From NCBI RefSeq assembly GCF_001429045.1, contig NZ_LMHY01000028.1, forward strand, positions 332,306 through 367,605: 35,300 nucleotides of DNA, in the 5' to 3' direction. Under the pieces are notes generated by a model. It was not told where the DNA came from. It made no database searches and was given only the letters and a program-made list of their open reading frames with translations. Below, in pieces: positions 15,559-22,843 of this stretch (position 1 is its first letter; each line of letters opens with the position of its first letter). This stretch comes from Pseudomonas sp. Root71 (GTDB lineage Bacteria; Pseudomonadota; Gammaproteobacteria; Pseudomonadales; Pseudomonadaceae). Made by a program: the position numbers and the translations under genes.

Positions 15559-17478
15559 TCAGAACAGATAACTGGCCTTCAGCCCGCCATTGAAGCCGTG
15601 GCTATCGCCGCCACCACTGGCGCCGACTTCTGCCCCCACGCTCCACGGACCAAGGTTGGCCATGACGTTGACGCCACCGGTGAACTGGTCACGGTTGTCG
15701 AAGGCGGCTTGCTGTTCGATGTCCAGGCCCAGCAGTTGCCCTTCGCTGTCGACCTCATGGTCACCCAACACATGCTCGTAGCCCACTTGCAGGCCCGGCA
15801 CCACTTGCCAGGCACCGAGGCTGACAGGCGCAAAGGATGCGTTGAGGTTGGCCACCGCGCTCTTGCGGGTCTCGTGGATGCCGTCGACGTCCAGGGCCAG
15901 TTCGCTGCCTTTTTCCTGGAAACCCGACAGGTTGACGTGACTGATCCGCACGCCGAGGCTCGGTTCGAGGGTCACGCCATTCACCGGTACACGGTAACCG
16001 AGGGCCAGGGTCGCGCCGGTGAGGTTGCCATGGCTGTCGCCCTTGGCCGTGCCCAGACCGCCGCCCAGTTCACGCTTGCTCTCGTAATCGAGATAGCCGG
16101 CGCTGGCATCGGCATCCACAAACAGGCCGCGCTCCAGGCCGTTCGGGGCAAAGCGTGCGCCGACGCTGAAGAAGGTCAGGTCAGTATCGGCCTCGCCACC
16201 TGCGCCACCGACATTGCCGCTGCTGTAGCCAAAGCCGGCATGGGCGCTGAGCTGTTCGGAAAAGCGCTGGGTCAGGCCGATCATCATGCCCTGGCTATGC
16301 TCGTTGCTGCTGGAGGCCTGGGAGGAACCATCGGTGCCCAGATACCCCGCCAACGCGGTGCTCCACAGGCGATATTGCCCGGCCTTGAGGTCGATTCCGC
16401 TGGTGAACGGCGCGGCGGCCTGTTCGATCATCGCGCCCTGGCGCAGCAGGTAGCTGGCGGCGTCGGCGTGCACCTGACCGCCGACGGTGGACTCCACGCC
16501 CCCGAGGCTGCGGGCATCGATGGCCGACTGCAGGTAGTAGTTGTAGGCGCTGTAGGTGCCCGACAGGTTGCTGTTCTGCAGTTGCTGCAACAACTGCGCG
16601 CCGGCCGCGGCGTTGCCAGCCAGGTCCGCCGCGCCCGGCAGGCTGTTGTAGAACACCATCTTGCCGCGCAGCACGTAGATGGTTTCCTGGGACAGGCCGA
16701 GGCCTTCCTTGAGGTAGTTATCCATCGTGCCGTACTGCGCGCTCACCTCGTCCAGGCCGGCTTGCAGGTAACTGGCCTCCACACCGATCAGCGGTCCATA
16801 GATGGTCGCCAGGTTCGGTGGCAACGCCGCCAGGGTCGCCCTCATACGCGCGGCGGTGTAGTCGTTGGTCGCCAGGTAGTTGCTCATGATGGTGGCATCG
16901 TCGAGCCCGGCGATGCTTTGCAGCACAGCGGCGGTCCAGCCCGTGCGGTCCTTGCCGGCGGTGCAGTGGAACAGCGCCGCGCCGTCGACCGTGGCCAGCT
17001 CATTGAACAGCTGGTTGAACTCGCTGCGCATCCCAGCGTTGCGGACGAAATCCCGGTTGGTGTCCTGCATCATGGCGGTGGCTTCGGCGGCGCTGTGGAA
17101 CGCGACGTTGGTGACGTTCGCGCCCGACGTGGAGCCGCCGATGATGTCGATGTTGGTGTACGTCGCACCCGCGGGCATCGTGTCGGGCGTAGCGGCGATT
17201 TCGGTTGGCGTGCGCAAGTCGTAGACCGCCTTGATGCCCAGGCCGTTGAGGGTCGCCAGATCCGCCGCCGATGGCGTCAGCGCGTTGGAGCGGTAAAACA
17301 CCCCGCCCCGCATCGTGCCGTCATTGGCCGTGGTGTACGCGGTGGTGAGACCGGCGACATCGCGCAAGTTATCGATGCTCTTCAGGCGTGGGGTGTTGAG
17401 GGGGACAGTCTCGGCAGCCTGGGCGGCAGCGATGGACAGGCTCAAAACAGACAGCGAACACACAAGTCGTTGGAACAC
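15559..17478 (-). CDS. Tyrosine phosphatase-autotransporter fusion (type Va-like surface protein)
   Basis: This 639-residue secreted protein joins two modules. Residues 1-21 are a signal peptide ending AAAQA. Residues about 25-290 form a dual-specificity/tyrosine phosphatase domain of the lipid-phosphatase-like kind. It has the P-loop HCTAGKDRTG (171-180; nucleophile Cys172, Arg178) and an upstream FYRSNALTPS/AVYDLRTPTEI general-acid region. After a helical linker, residues about 365-639 form an autotransporter beta-barrel (GYLGTDGSSQ onward, alternating aromatic and Gly strands) ending in the C-terminal Phe of SYLF. The start codon is GTG at 17478, with GAGG seven bases upstream. The phosphatase should be displayed on the cell surface or released. 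Partner and substrate are unknown. Confidence 0.9.
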   Translation of the reverse strand: MFQRLVCSLSVLSLSIAAAQAAETVPLNTPRLKSIDNLRDVAGLTTAYTTANDGTMRGGVFYRSNALTPSAADLATLNGLGIKAVYDLRTPTEIAATPDTMPAGATYTNIDIIGGSTSGANVTNVAFHSAAEATAMMQDTNRDFVRNAGMRSEFNQLFNELATVDGAALFHCTAGKDRTGWTAAVLQSIAGLDDATIMSNYLATNDYTAARMRATLAALPPNLATIYGPLIGVEASYLQAGLDEVSAQYGTMDNYLKEGLGLSQETIYVLRGKMVFYNSLPGAADLAGNAAAGAQLLQQLQNSNLSGTYSAYNYYLQSAIDARSLGGVESTVGGQVHADAASYLLRQGAMIEQAAAPFTSGIDLKAGQYRLWSTALAGYLGTDGSSQASSSNEHSQGMMIGLTQRFSEQLSAHAGFGYSSGNVGGAGGEADTDLTFFSVGARFAPNGLERGLFVDADASAGYLDYESKRELGGGLGTAKGDSHGNLTGATLALGYRVPVNGVTLEPSLGVRISHVNLSGFQEKGSELALDVDGIHETRKSAVANLNASFAPVSLGAWQVVPGLQVGYEHVLGDHEVDSEGQLLGLDIEQQAAFDNRDQFTGGVNVMANLGPWSVGAEVGASGGGDSHGFNGGLKASYLF

Positions 17479-17667
17479 AGTGCAGCCTCATTGAAATCGC
17501 GTTGGGCTGACTAATATCTACATTGAAATGGCGCTGAACATGACAAATCGCCCGCGTACGCAAATCACTGCGCGATGTGTCCAGGTGGCTCGTTTTCTGT
17601 CCGTGTAATGCCTGTTGTGCTGGCGGGGAACAAGCTGCGCGGTGGTCGCCGATCAATTTCCAGGCAT

Positions 17668-17697
17668 AAAAAAACCCGCCTTGCAGCGGGTTTTTTG
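17668..17697 (-). terminator. Intrinsic terminator (works both ways, serves the glycine-rich gene)
   Basis: AAAACCCGC (17671-17679) pairs with GCGGGTTTT (17686-17694) around a CTTGCA loop, with T runs on both strands. On the minus strand it lies 32 bases after the stop of the glycine-rich gene. Confidence 0.9.
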
Positions 17698-17728
17698 CTT
17701 TTTTAGAAACTGATCTGTCGCCGCGAAC

Positions 17729-18250
17729 TCAATGGGTTTTTTTCGAGGTCGACAGCCCGGCTTTACTCAAGCCTTTGGTGTTGTGCTCACCCGGCGTCGA
17801 GGCCGAAATGGCCGTGGCCTTGGCGACGCCACGAGTATCCTTGGAATGGGCGATGCCCGAGGTCGTGCTGCCATGACCGCTGTCATCGTTGCGCGCACTG
17901 CCGTAGTGGTTTCCGCTCAGGCCATGGTCGCGCACGGATTTGCCAGCATGGTCGCTGTCCAGCCCGTTGCCGCGGCCGTTACTGCCGGAGTGGCCGGTAC
18001 CGGCGTGTCCGCCACCCATGCCGCCGCCGTGACCTGCGCCGTTTCCGCCACCATTACCACCGCCGTTACCGCCGCCATTTCCACCGCCGCCACCGCCGCC
18101 GTTTCCGCCGCCACCGCCACCGCCACCGCCACCGCCGTCCTTCGCGTATGCGGAGCCCATGATCGACAGGCCATCAGGCAGCAAAGGGGCGGCTGCAAGC
18201 ATCATGGCGCATGACATTACAGCAACGAGACTCTTGTTTTTAAAAAGCAT
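17729..18250 (-). CDS. Exported glycine-rich low-complexity protein
   Basis: The 173-residue product has a signal peptide (MLFKNKSLVAVMSCAMML..., cleavage probably after GSAYA). A long run of Gly broken by Asn follows (about residues 38-72), then GAGHGGGMGGGHAG, then a polar Ser/His/Asp/Lys-rich tail. It has no recognisable domain and looks like a flexible secreted or periplasmic protein. I start it at ATG 18250, preceded by GGAAG; the longer upstream frame lacks a ribosome-binding site. The homopolymeric Gly codons (GGC/GGT/GGA mix) make the tract prone to length change. It follows the CigR-like gene by 120 bases in the same direction. Confidence 0.75.
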   Translation of the reverse strand: MLFKNKSLVAVMSCAMMLAAAPLLPDGLSIMGSAYAKDGGGGGGGGGGGNGGGGGGGNGGGNGGGNGGGNGAGHGGGMGGGHAGTGHSGSNGRGNGLDSDHAGKSVRDHGLSGNHYGSARNDDSGHGSTTSGIAHSKDTRGVAKATAISASTPGEHNTKGLSKAGLSTSKKTH

Positions 18251-18370
18251 GATTGCTTCCATAGGAGGTTGATATCGCGTTAGGTATGACGCGATATCCC
18301 TCCAACAGTTCAAGTACCACGACAAACGGCTGGAGCACTTTGAATCAGCGGGAAGACTACCTTCCACACG

Positions 18371-18859
18371 TCAATCAAACGCACCGTCGAGAATTTCATA
18401 GACAAGCCCGGTGGCCAGCGCAACCAGGATCAGGTCCGTGCCGACTTGCTGCCATTCGTAGCCATCATAGTGGGGCAGCCTGCCGACGAGTCGGCCATCG
18501 AGTTTTTTGGCGATACCGGGTGGAAGTGGCTTGCCTCGGGCAAGGTTCTTCTGAATACCCGGTGGCAAGTCAGGCCCTGGGCTCCAGTAGCCCGTATTCA
18601 CCCCAATGATCTCGAGCACGCTGCCACGGTTGATGCTCGGGCCATTGCTCCAGTCCCCGCCGCCGCCGGAATTCTTGTTCTTGTTGCCATGACCACCCTG
18701 GTTGCCCTGGCCCTGGTTGCCCTGGCCCTTGTTGCCTTGGTTGCCATGGGTGACTTTCCCGCTACCCTGGCCATTACCGGGATCAGCCAGCGCCGTCACC
18801 GAGCCGCAGACCAGAGCCAAACAGGTAACAGCTGCAATCAATGATCGAGTCCTGAACAT
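18371..18859 (-). CDS. CigR-like exported protein (RcnB-type C-terminal domain)
   Basis: The 162-residue precursor starts with a signal peptide ending ALA (about residue 25). A Gly/Asn/Gln/Lys-rich linker with repeated GNQGQGNQG follows (about 27-66). The C-terminal domain carries LPPGIQKNLARGKPLPPGIAKKL and VGRLPHYDGYEW. It ends in a hydrophobic LILVALATGLVYEILDGAFD segment. The LPPGIAKNLARGKPLPPGIAKK block is very close to Salmonella CigR, an inner-membrane/secreted anti-virulence factor. Many Pseudomonas homologues exist with unknown roles. AAGGAA precedes the ATG at 18859. Confidence 0.85.
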   Translation of the reverse strand: MFRTRSLIAAVTCLALVCGSVTALADPGNGQGSGKVTHGNQGNKGQGNQGQGNQGGHGNKNKNSGGGGDWSNGPSINRGSVLEIIGVNTGYWSPGPDLPPGIQKNLARGKPLPPGIAKKLDGRLVGRLPHYDGYEWQQVGTDLILVALATGLVYEILDGAFD

Positions 18860-18881
18860 GATTCATTCCTTCGTCGTGGGG

Positions 18882-18898
18882 AATATTCCCTGAATATT
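18882..18898. promoter_or_regulatory. Palindrome upstream of the CigR-like gene
   Basis: AATATTC (18882-18888) and GAATATT (18892-18898) form a perfect 7-bp inverted repeat with a three-base spacer. It lies 23 bases before the leftward start at 18859. It could be a repressor operator or a 5'-UTR hairpin. The rest of the 449-base gap to 19309 holds no gene I can support; see the hairpin at 19184. Confidence 0.4.
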
Positions 18899-19183
18899 TA
18901 GATGTTATAGACGAAGTTGGTTCCATCAAGTCACCAACCGCCAAACCGTCTACGCTCATCCGATCGAAGCCTTGCAGGCGTTTGCCGGAGGATGGGGCTT
19001 GTCAATTATAGGCATCTCACTGCGCTTGCTCATCACACAGCCCTGACATCCGAAAAACATGCCAGTACCAACGTGGCCGCCACTGCACTCATCAAGAACG
19101 CGTTGCGACGCTTCGACGTGAATCCACGCTTGATACGTCGCAGATACTTCAAAGCGTGGCGCTGTTTCCCGATTGTTACCTCA

Positions 19184-19210
19184 GCGGCGCAGTTGTCACT
19201 TCTGCGCCGC
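19184..19210. other. Perfect 9-bp hairpin upstream of the 78-residue protein gene
   Basis: GCGGCGCAG (19184-19192) and CTGCGCCGC (19202-19210) pair perfectly around a nine-base loop TTGTCACTT. No T run follows. It is about 100 bases before the start at 19309 and may be an operator or leader hairpin. Confidence 0.4.
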
Positions 19211-19308
19211 CGAACGGGCCAATAGAGTATGGCCGTCGGTGTGGAACAGGGTCGTCGACTTGTCGGCCCGCGCTTGCACCGATCCCCCCATCACGGAAGA
19301 GGTGAATC

Positions 19309-19545
19309 ATGAGTTTCGTCAAAGTGGAAAAAAACCAGAGCAGCGCCCCGTCGGATGCCGACATGAAAAAAGCCATGTTCGAGGCGGGCGGCAAGCCGGA
19401 CGAGGTCACCGGGACCAATGCCGCCCGCACCCTGACCTACACCGGCGTGGTCAATCACACGGTGTACGAGAACAAGCTGATCGAGATCGCCAAGGGCAAA
19501 CGCACCAGCTGGAACTTCGTCTGGGCCGATGCCCGGGCCGCCTGA
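19309..19545 (+). CDS. Unrecognised 78-residue soluble protein
   Basis: ATG 19309, with AGAGGTG a few bases upstream, opens a 78-codon frame. The product begins MSFVKVEKNQSSAPSDADMKK and ends in RTSWNFVWADARAA. It is polar, with no signal peptide, no membrane span and no cysteine. Two aromatic-rich stretches (TLTYTGVVNHTVYEN and SWNFVW) suggest a small beta-rich fold. I do not recognise a family. It precedes the 245-residue protein at 19736 on the same strand with a 190-base gap. A weak GGGGC/GCCCC hairpin (19555-19576) lies just after its stop. Confidence 0.75.
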   Translation: MSFVKVEKNQSSAPSDADMKKAMFEAGGKPDEVTGTNAARTLTYTGVVNHTVYENKLIEIAKGKRTSWNFVWADARAA

Positions 19546-19735
19546 GGTCAAGGCGGGGCGGTCGATCGGCTGCCCCGCTGGCTCAGCCCCTGATACAACC
19601 CCGATACCCGCTTGTAACACCAAGACACTTAGCCGCCCTGCCCCTCGACCCTAGAGTGAAGCCGTCAATGGACTGCAGCGCCAAGCGCCAGCAGCCCATT
19701 ACTTGCCCAACACACCACCAAGGAAGAGGGAAACC

Positions 19736-20473
19736 ATGAGCAAATCAATCGCTGTCAGCCAACAGAGCCAGCAGCTTCACAATGATGTGCAAGAAGCCGT
19801 CAAGTCGATCATGGGTGCAACGCAACTGAAGGCGTCAGATTACGGCCGGGTACTGAGGTCGGCCCTGGCGGCTTCGCAAAAAACCGTCACCATCGAAATC
19901 GCCGCCGGAGACCTGACGCTGCTGAAGAAGTCCGGCTACAAGCTGTGCTTTGCGAAGAAGGTAGGTGACGCCGACTACAACGTGGTCTGGCAGTCCTATG
20001 ACGCGTACCTGAGCAACAACGAGTTCAGCTGGACGCCGCAGTATCAGCTGTTCGCCTCCAACGTGTTCAAGGAAAACGTGCAAGTCAAAGTCTCGACCAA
20101 CATCGTCAACATTGGCCTGGGGCAAACCTCGACACTTGATGAAAGCGGCCTGCTGAGCCCGGCGGTAACCGGTGGCCCGGACACTTCCCTGACTTTCGTG
20201 AACAACTACGCGCCGATTCATCCGGGGGTCAACCAGTTGTCCACCGGTATCGATGGCAATCAGGTCAGTACGCCAATCTACGTGGCCGTAAACCAGGTCG
20301 TCACCGGCAATACCGTGCTGACGCCGGTGGAAACCATCCTCGTGTGGTTCGAACAGAACGTACAGACCAGCACCATGTTCAGTACCTCACGCTCCAAGGC
20401 GATCGAAATCGACCTGACGTTCGATAACACCGCAGCTCGCCTTTACGAAGGCGGTCAGTGGAAAACCGTGTAA
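19736..20473 (+). CDS. Unrecognised 245-residue soluble protein
   Basis: The gene starts at ATG 19736 behind AAGGAAGAGGG. The protein has no signal peptide or membrane span. An N-terminal helical segment (about 1-45: QQSQQLHNDVQEAVKSIMGATQ) is followed by a beta-rich body with many Asn, Thr, Val and Ser. Recognisable blocks are KSGYKLCFAKKVGDADYNVVWQ, NNEFSWTPQYQLFASN, LGQTSTLDESGLLSP and IEIDLTFDNTAARLYEGGQW. The composition recalls lectin-like or insect/fungus-directed soluble proteins, but this is only an impression. It probably works with the 78-residue protein before it. The convergent regulator gene ends 33 bases downstream. Confidence 0.8.
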   Translation: MSKSIAVSQQSQQLHNDVQEAVKSIMGATQLKASDYGRVLRSALAASQKTVTIEIAAGDLTLLKKSGYKLCFAKKVGDADYNVVWQSYDAYLSNNEFSWTPQYQLFASNVFKENVQVKVSTNIVNIGLGQTSTLDESGLLSPAVTGGPDTSLTFVNNYAPIHPGVNQLSTGIDGNQVSTPIYVAVNQVVTGNTVLTPVETILVWFEQNVQTSTMFSTSRSKAIEIDLTFDNTAARLYEGGQWKTV

Positions 20474-20506
20474 CCGTCATGCCGGGGCAACCTTGCGGTT
20501 GCCCTT

Positions 20507-21310
20507 TCACTCCTCTTTGCCCGTCGTGGCGAAGTAGCCCGTCAGCGAGCGACAGATCGACTGCGCGAGGTCCTCCTGGGTGGCGATGCCATAGGGGCGA
20601 TCACGATCGAACTGCGCCGACCAGCGAATCCGCCCCTGCGCCACATCCACCAGGCGCAATGACGCTCGCACCCGCGAAGGCTCGACCCGCACGCTGCCCT
20701 CCAGGCAATAGCTGTAACGCCCGCCACGCTTGAAGTCCGGTACCGGCTCGCTGTTGCGTGCCACCCGCATCAACACATGATTGGTCCCGGTCTGCGCCTG
20801 CTCGAACGACTCGAACAATCGGCAGCTCAACTCCTCGCACAAGCCCCGGGTAAAGTCATCGCCATCGCGGGTGAGGCAGGTAAACGGCTGGATCTGGACC
20901 ACCGGATGGCGAGTGCCGACGCCCTTGGGCCGCAGCCGCTGATAGGTCAAGCGATAACACCCGGGTGGAATGCACAAACGCACCGAGTCCTGCTGGCCGT
21001 TGCCGGCGTAATGCGCTGCGAGCTTGCGCCGCAAGCGCCCCACCTGCACTCGCACCACCGGATCGTCGCCCGTGCAATACACTGCCGGGTCACGACGAAA
21101 CACCGCGATGCCGATGGCGTGTTCGGTCAGCGGCGTTTTGCAAGCCTGAAGGTCGTGCTCGACCAGAAAGCGCAACAAACTGCCCATGCGCCTGGACTTG
21201 GCAAACAACGGGCTGACCAGCAACAGCGCCAGCACCCGCTCGATTTCTTCCCGATCGAGCGGCTCGGGAACCCCCGCCGCAGTCGGATCGGCCATGCTTT
21301 TGATCACCAT
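20507..21310 (-). CDS. Winged-helix regulator with TolB/FlgO-like sensor domain, no membrane span
   Basis: The 267-residue protein has an N-terminal DNA-binding region (about 15-120). It contains the block HAIGIAVFRRDPAVYCTGDDPVVRVQVGRLRRKLAAHY, seen in ToxR/CadC-like winged-helix regulators of proteobacteria. The C-terminal half (about 130-262) has YCLEGSVRVEPSRVRASLRLVDVAQGRIRW and QEDLAQSICRSL. That half is typical of the TolB-N/FlgO-like module attached to such regulators. No hydrophobic segment is present, unlike CadC. I start at ATG 21310, six bases after GGAGG (21317-21321). It converges on the two unknown genes and is a candidate regulator for them. Confidence 0.82.
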   Translation of the reverse strand: MVIKSMADPTAAGVPEPLDREEIERVLALLLVSPLFAKSRRMGSLLRFLVEHDLQACKTPLTEHAIGIAVFRRDPAVYCTGDDPVVRVQVGRLRRKLAAHYAGNGQQDSVRLCIPPGCYRLTYQRLRPKGVGTRHPVVQIQPFTCLTRDGDDFTRGLCEELSCRLFESFEQAQTGTNHVLMRVARNSEPVPDFKRGGRYSYCLEGSVRVEPSRVRASLRLVDVAQGRIRWSAQFDRDRPYGIATQEDLAQSICRSLTGYFATTGKEE

Positions 21311-21516
21311 CGCCTGCCTCCGTGCAGGTTGCCGACAGGAATGGATGTCGCACTCCGTGATAACCCTTGCAGCGTGAGCAGGAATGGGGCTCGGGCACTG
21401 CAACGACCAAGCGTAGCAGCCGTGTTGATATCGGCAGGCAATTGCGATGGTAGCAACCCGCCATCCGACGAACGTTCAATTTTGACGTCTGAATAATTTG
21501 TAGGAATTTACCCCCC

Positions 21517-21650
21517 GTGACGAGGGAGCTTGCTCCCGCTGGGCTGCGAAGCAGCCCTCATCCCTTGCAACTCATTTCCTCAGACACACCGCAGCGCCCG
21601 GTTTTACGGCGCCGGAGCCGCCGAGCGGGAGCAAGTTCCCTCGCCACAGG
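21517..21650. repeat. REP-type inverted repeat pair (GAGGGAGC variant)
   Basis: GTGACGAGGGAGCTTGCTCC on the left faces GGGAGCAAGTTCCCTCGCCAC on the right, with short internal hairpins (GCTGCGAAGCAGC). It lies in the 632-base gap between the regulator and the gene at 21943. Bases 21311-21516 of that gap show nothing else I can support. Confidence 0.7.
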
Positions 21651-21733
21651 GGGCTTTTGGCGTCCTACAGGCCGGTTGCAGCCGTCGAAATCCATGCCTA
21701 ATGTGCGCCGGTCGCTGACTTGAGTTGGCGATT

Positions 21734-21913
21734 GGGTTTCGCAGCCCTGTAGAAGAAGGAACACAGCTAAATGGCAACTGTGGCAAAATTTGCCGCCGTT
21801 TCGTTTTATGGCGGCTGTGTGTGGGAGACCTTCGGGTCTGCCGGCTTGACTCTTCTCCGGTCTGCGAACCCGCACATAGCTGCCACCCATTTGTTTCGCA
21901 GCAAAAGGTGGCA
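21734..21913 (+). ncRNA. Phage P4-CI/C4-like antisense RNA switch in a leader
   Basis: GGCGGCTGTGTGTGGG (21810-21825) pairs along 16 positions (with G-U pairs) with CCCGCACATAGCTGCC (21869-21884). The enclosed part forms AGACC-TTCG-GGTCT (21826-21839) and CCGG/CCGG (21841-21844/21857-21860). This leaves CTGCGAA (21862-21868) single-stranded. The complement TTCGCAG occurs on both sides, within GTTTCGCAGC at 21736-21745 and at 21893-21902. TGCCACC (21881-21887) can also pair with GGTGGCA (21907-21913), which excludes the long stem. A small folded RNA flanked by two targets complementary to its loop is the layout known for phage P4 CI RNA and P1 C4 RNA. The structures are seen; the function is inferred. 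Confidence 0.6.
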
Positions 21914-21929
21914 CTTCACGAACCTTTGA
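21771..21929 (+). CDS. 52-residue leader ORF spanning the RNA element
   Basis: ATG 21771 (AAGGA about 10 bases upstream) opens a 52-codon frame that runs straight through the folded RNA and stops 13 bases before the ATG at 21943. The product starts MATVAKFAAVSFYGGCVWETF and ends WHFTNL. The residues may reflect RNA conservation rather than protein function. In P4/P1-type immunity, translation of a leader frame through the antisense region influences termination, so this may be a regulatory ORF. Ash-family phage ORFs have a comparable setting; I cannot confirm membership. Confidence 0.45.
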   Translation: MATVAKFAAVSFYGGCVWETFGSAGLTLLRSANPHIAATHLFRSKRWHFTNL

Positions 21930-21942
21930 AGAGTTCTACCTT

Positions 21943-22236
21943 ATGACAATGCAAAATCCGCCTCGCCGCTTCACCCCCATGAAACAAATCGCAACCAGCT
22001 ACCCCGTCCTCCTCATCGACAGCGACGCCCCGCTGCGCGAACTCCACAACTGCGCCGCCGAACGTCTCAACGCCGTCCTGCAATACCTCAACCTCATGGC
22101 CTGCACCAGCCTCCCCGACTACGCCGAAAACGACATCAACACCGTCACCAACATTTCGCGGATTCTGCTTCAGGATGTGCGGGATGTGTTTGGGGTGATC
22201 GAGCAGCGAGGGTTTGAGGGGCCGAAGAAGCAGTGA
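21943..22236 (+). CDS. Small unrecognised Pseudomonas-type protein (97 aa) behind the RNA switch
   Basis: The 97-residue protein has a disordered N-terminus, then a largely helical body (DSDAPLRELHNCAAERLNAVLQYLNLMACTSLPD ... LLQDVRDVFGVIEQRG). It has no signal peptide or membrane segment. Its size and style resemble the short DUF3077/DUF6124 proteins that are abundant in pseudomonads, but I cannot assign it to either. The start could be ATG 21943 or 21949; the ribosome-binding site is poor, which fits translational coupling to the upstream ORF. A strong terminator follows immediately. Confidence 0.75.
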   Translation: MTMQNPPRRFTPMKQIATSYPVLLIDSDAPLRELHNCAAERLNAVLQYLNLMACTSLPDYAENDINTVTNISRILLQDVRDVFGVIEQRGFEGPKKQ

Positions 22237-22250
22237 TATTTTTCAAGCAC

Positions 22251-22275
22251 AAAAAACCCGCATTTCTGCGGGTTT
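22251..22275 (+). terminator. Intrinsic terminator after the 97-residue gene
   Basis: AAACCCGCA (22254-22262) pairs with TGCGGGTTT (22267-22275) around loop TTTC, followed by TTTG. It lies 17 bases after the stop. It also has an A run on the left, so it can act for the leftward lipoprotein gene. Confidence 0.9.
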
Positions 22276-22372
22276 TTGTTGCTCGCTCAAAATCTCACTT
22301 TTTGCTTTTCAACCGACGACCGCACTCAGACTAAAGAAATGAAACCGAGCAGCGGAAACGATATCGACTGAA

Positions 22373-22843
22373 CTATTCAGCCATGATCGCCTGATATTCC
22401 TTCTGGTACTCAGCGTAAGGGAGCTTTTTGTCCATCAAAGCCTTCACTCGCGCTTCCTTGTACTGAGCAGGCGTCAGCATTCCAACCGGTACAGACGACT
22501 GCGAAGACGCTGAAGCCTGGTTTGGTGGTGTGATATTTCCAATGCATTGATACTTGACGATCATCTGCCCGGCGTTGCAATTACCCCAGCCATCTCTTGA
22601 CTGACAATTCTGGGTTTGACCACCGAAGGGTTCTGCGCGCTCGTAACCCCACACCGCACATTTGCTGTTTGCAATCGACTCAGCCTGCTTGTAATCAACG
22701 ACCGGAGTCTCGAAAGGTTTGAAGTCGTAAGCCATATCGATCGAGCCATCCGCTCGGCTCCCGCCGGTTGCGTAAAATTCTTTACGACTGGAACAACCCG
22801 TTACTACAACGGCCAACATGACCAGAAGAAGTAGCTTGCGCAT
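22373..22843 (-). CDS. YecR-like lipoprotein
   Basis: This is a 156-residue lipoprotein precursor: MRKLLLLVMLAVVVTGC, with the lipobox VTGC and modified Cys17. The mature part reads GGSRADGSIDMAYDFKPFETPVVDYKQAESIANSKCAVWGYERAEPFGGQ, the pattern of the YecR-like family. Several Cys pairs (SKCAVWGY, QNCQSRDGWGNC, KYQC) suggest disulfides in the periplasm. A polar Ser/Gln linker and a C-terminal short helical domain (LTPAQYKEARVKALM ... AEYQKEYQAIMAE, similar to SHOCT) follow. The start at 22843 has AAGGA nine bases upstream; the longer frame has none. The role in the family is unknown (E. coli yecR is flagellar-regulated). Confidence 0.8.
   Translation of the reverse strand: MRKLLLLVMLAVVVTGCSSRKEFYATGGSRADGSIDMAYDFKPFETPVVDYKQAESIANSKCAVWGYERAEPFGGQTQNCQSRDGWGNCNAGQMIVKYQCIGNITPPNQASASSQSSVPVGMLTPAQYKEARVKALMDKKLPYAEYQKEYQAIMAE

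Noticed and set aside
15598..17514. A 638-codon open frame on the plus strand opposite the phosphatase-autotransporter
   Set aside because: The opposite strand encodes a signal peptide, a complete phosphatase site and a barrel. The plus-strand product has none of these features.
17985..18140. Polyglycine-coding repeats considered as a non-coding simple repeat
   Set aside because: The tract is in frame behind a signal peptide with a ribosome-binding site and is followed by a polar tail and a terminator, so a coding reading is preferred.
18917..19225. A 102-codon frame in the gap before the 78-aa gene
   Set aside because: No ribosome-binding site, no recognisable features and an odd basic composition; it also runs through the perfect hairpin at 19184-19210.
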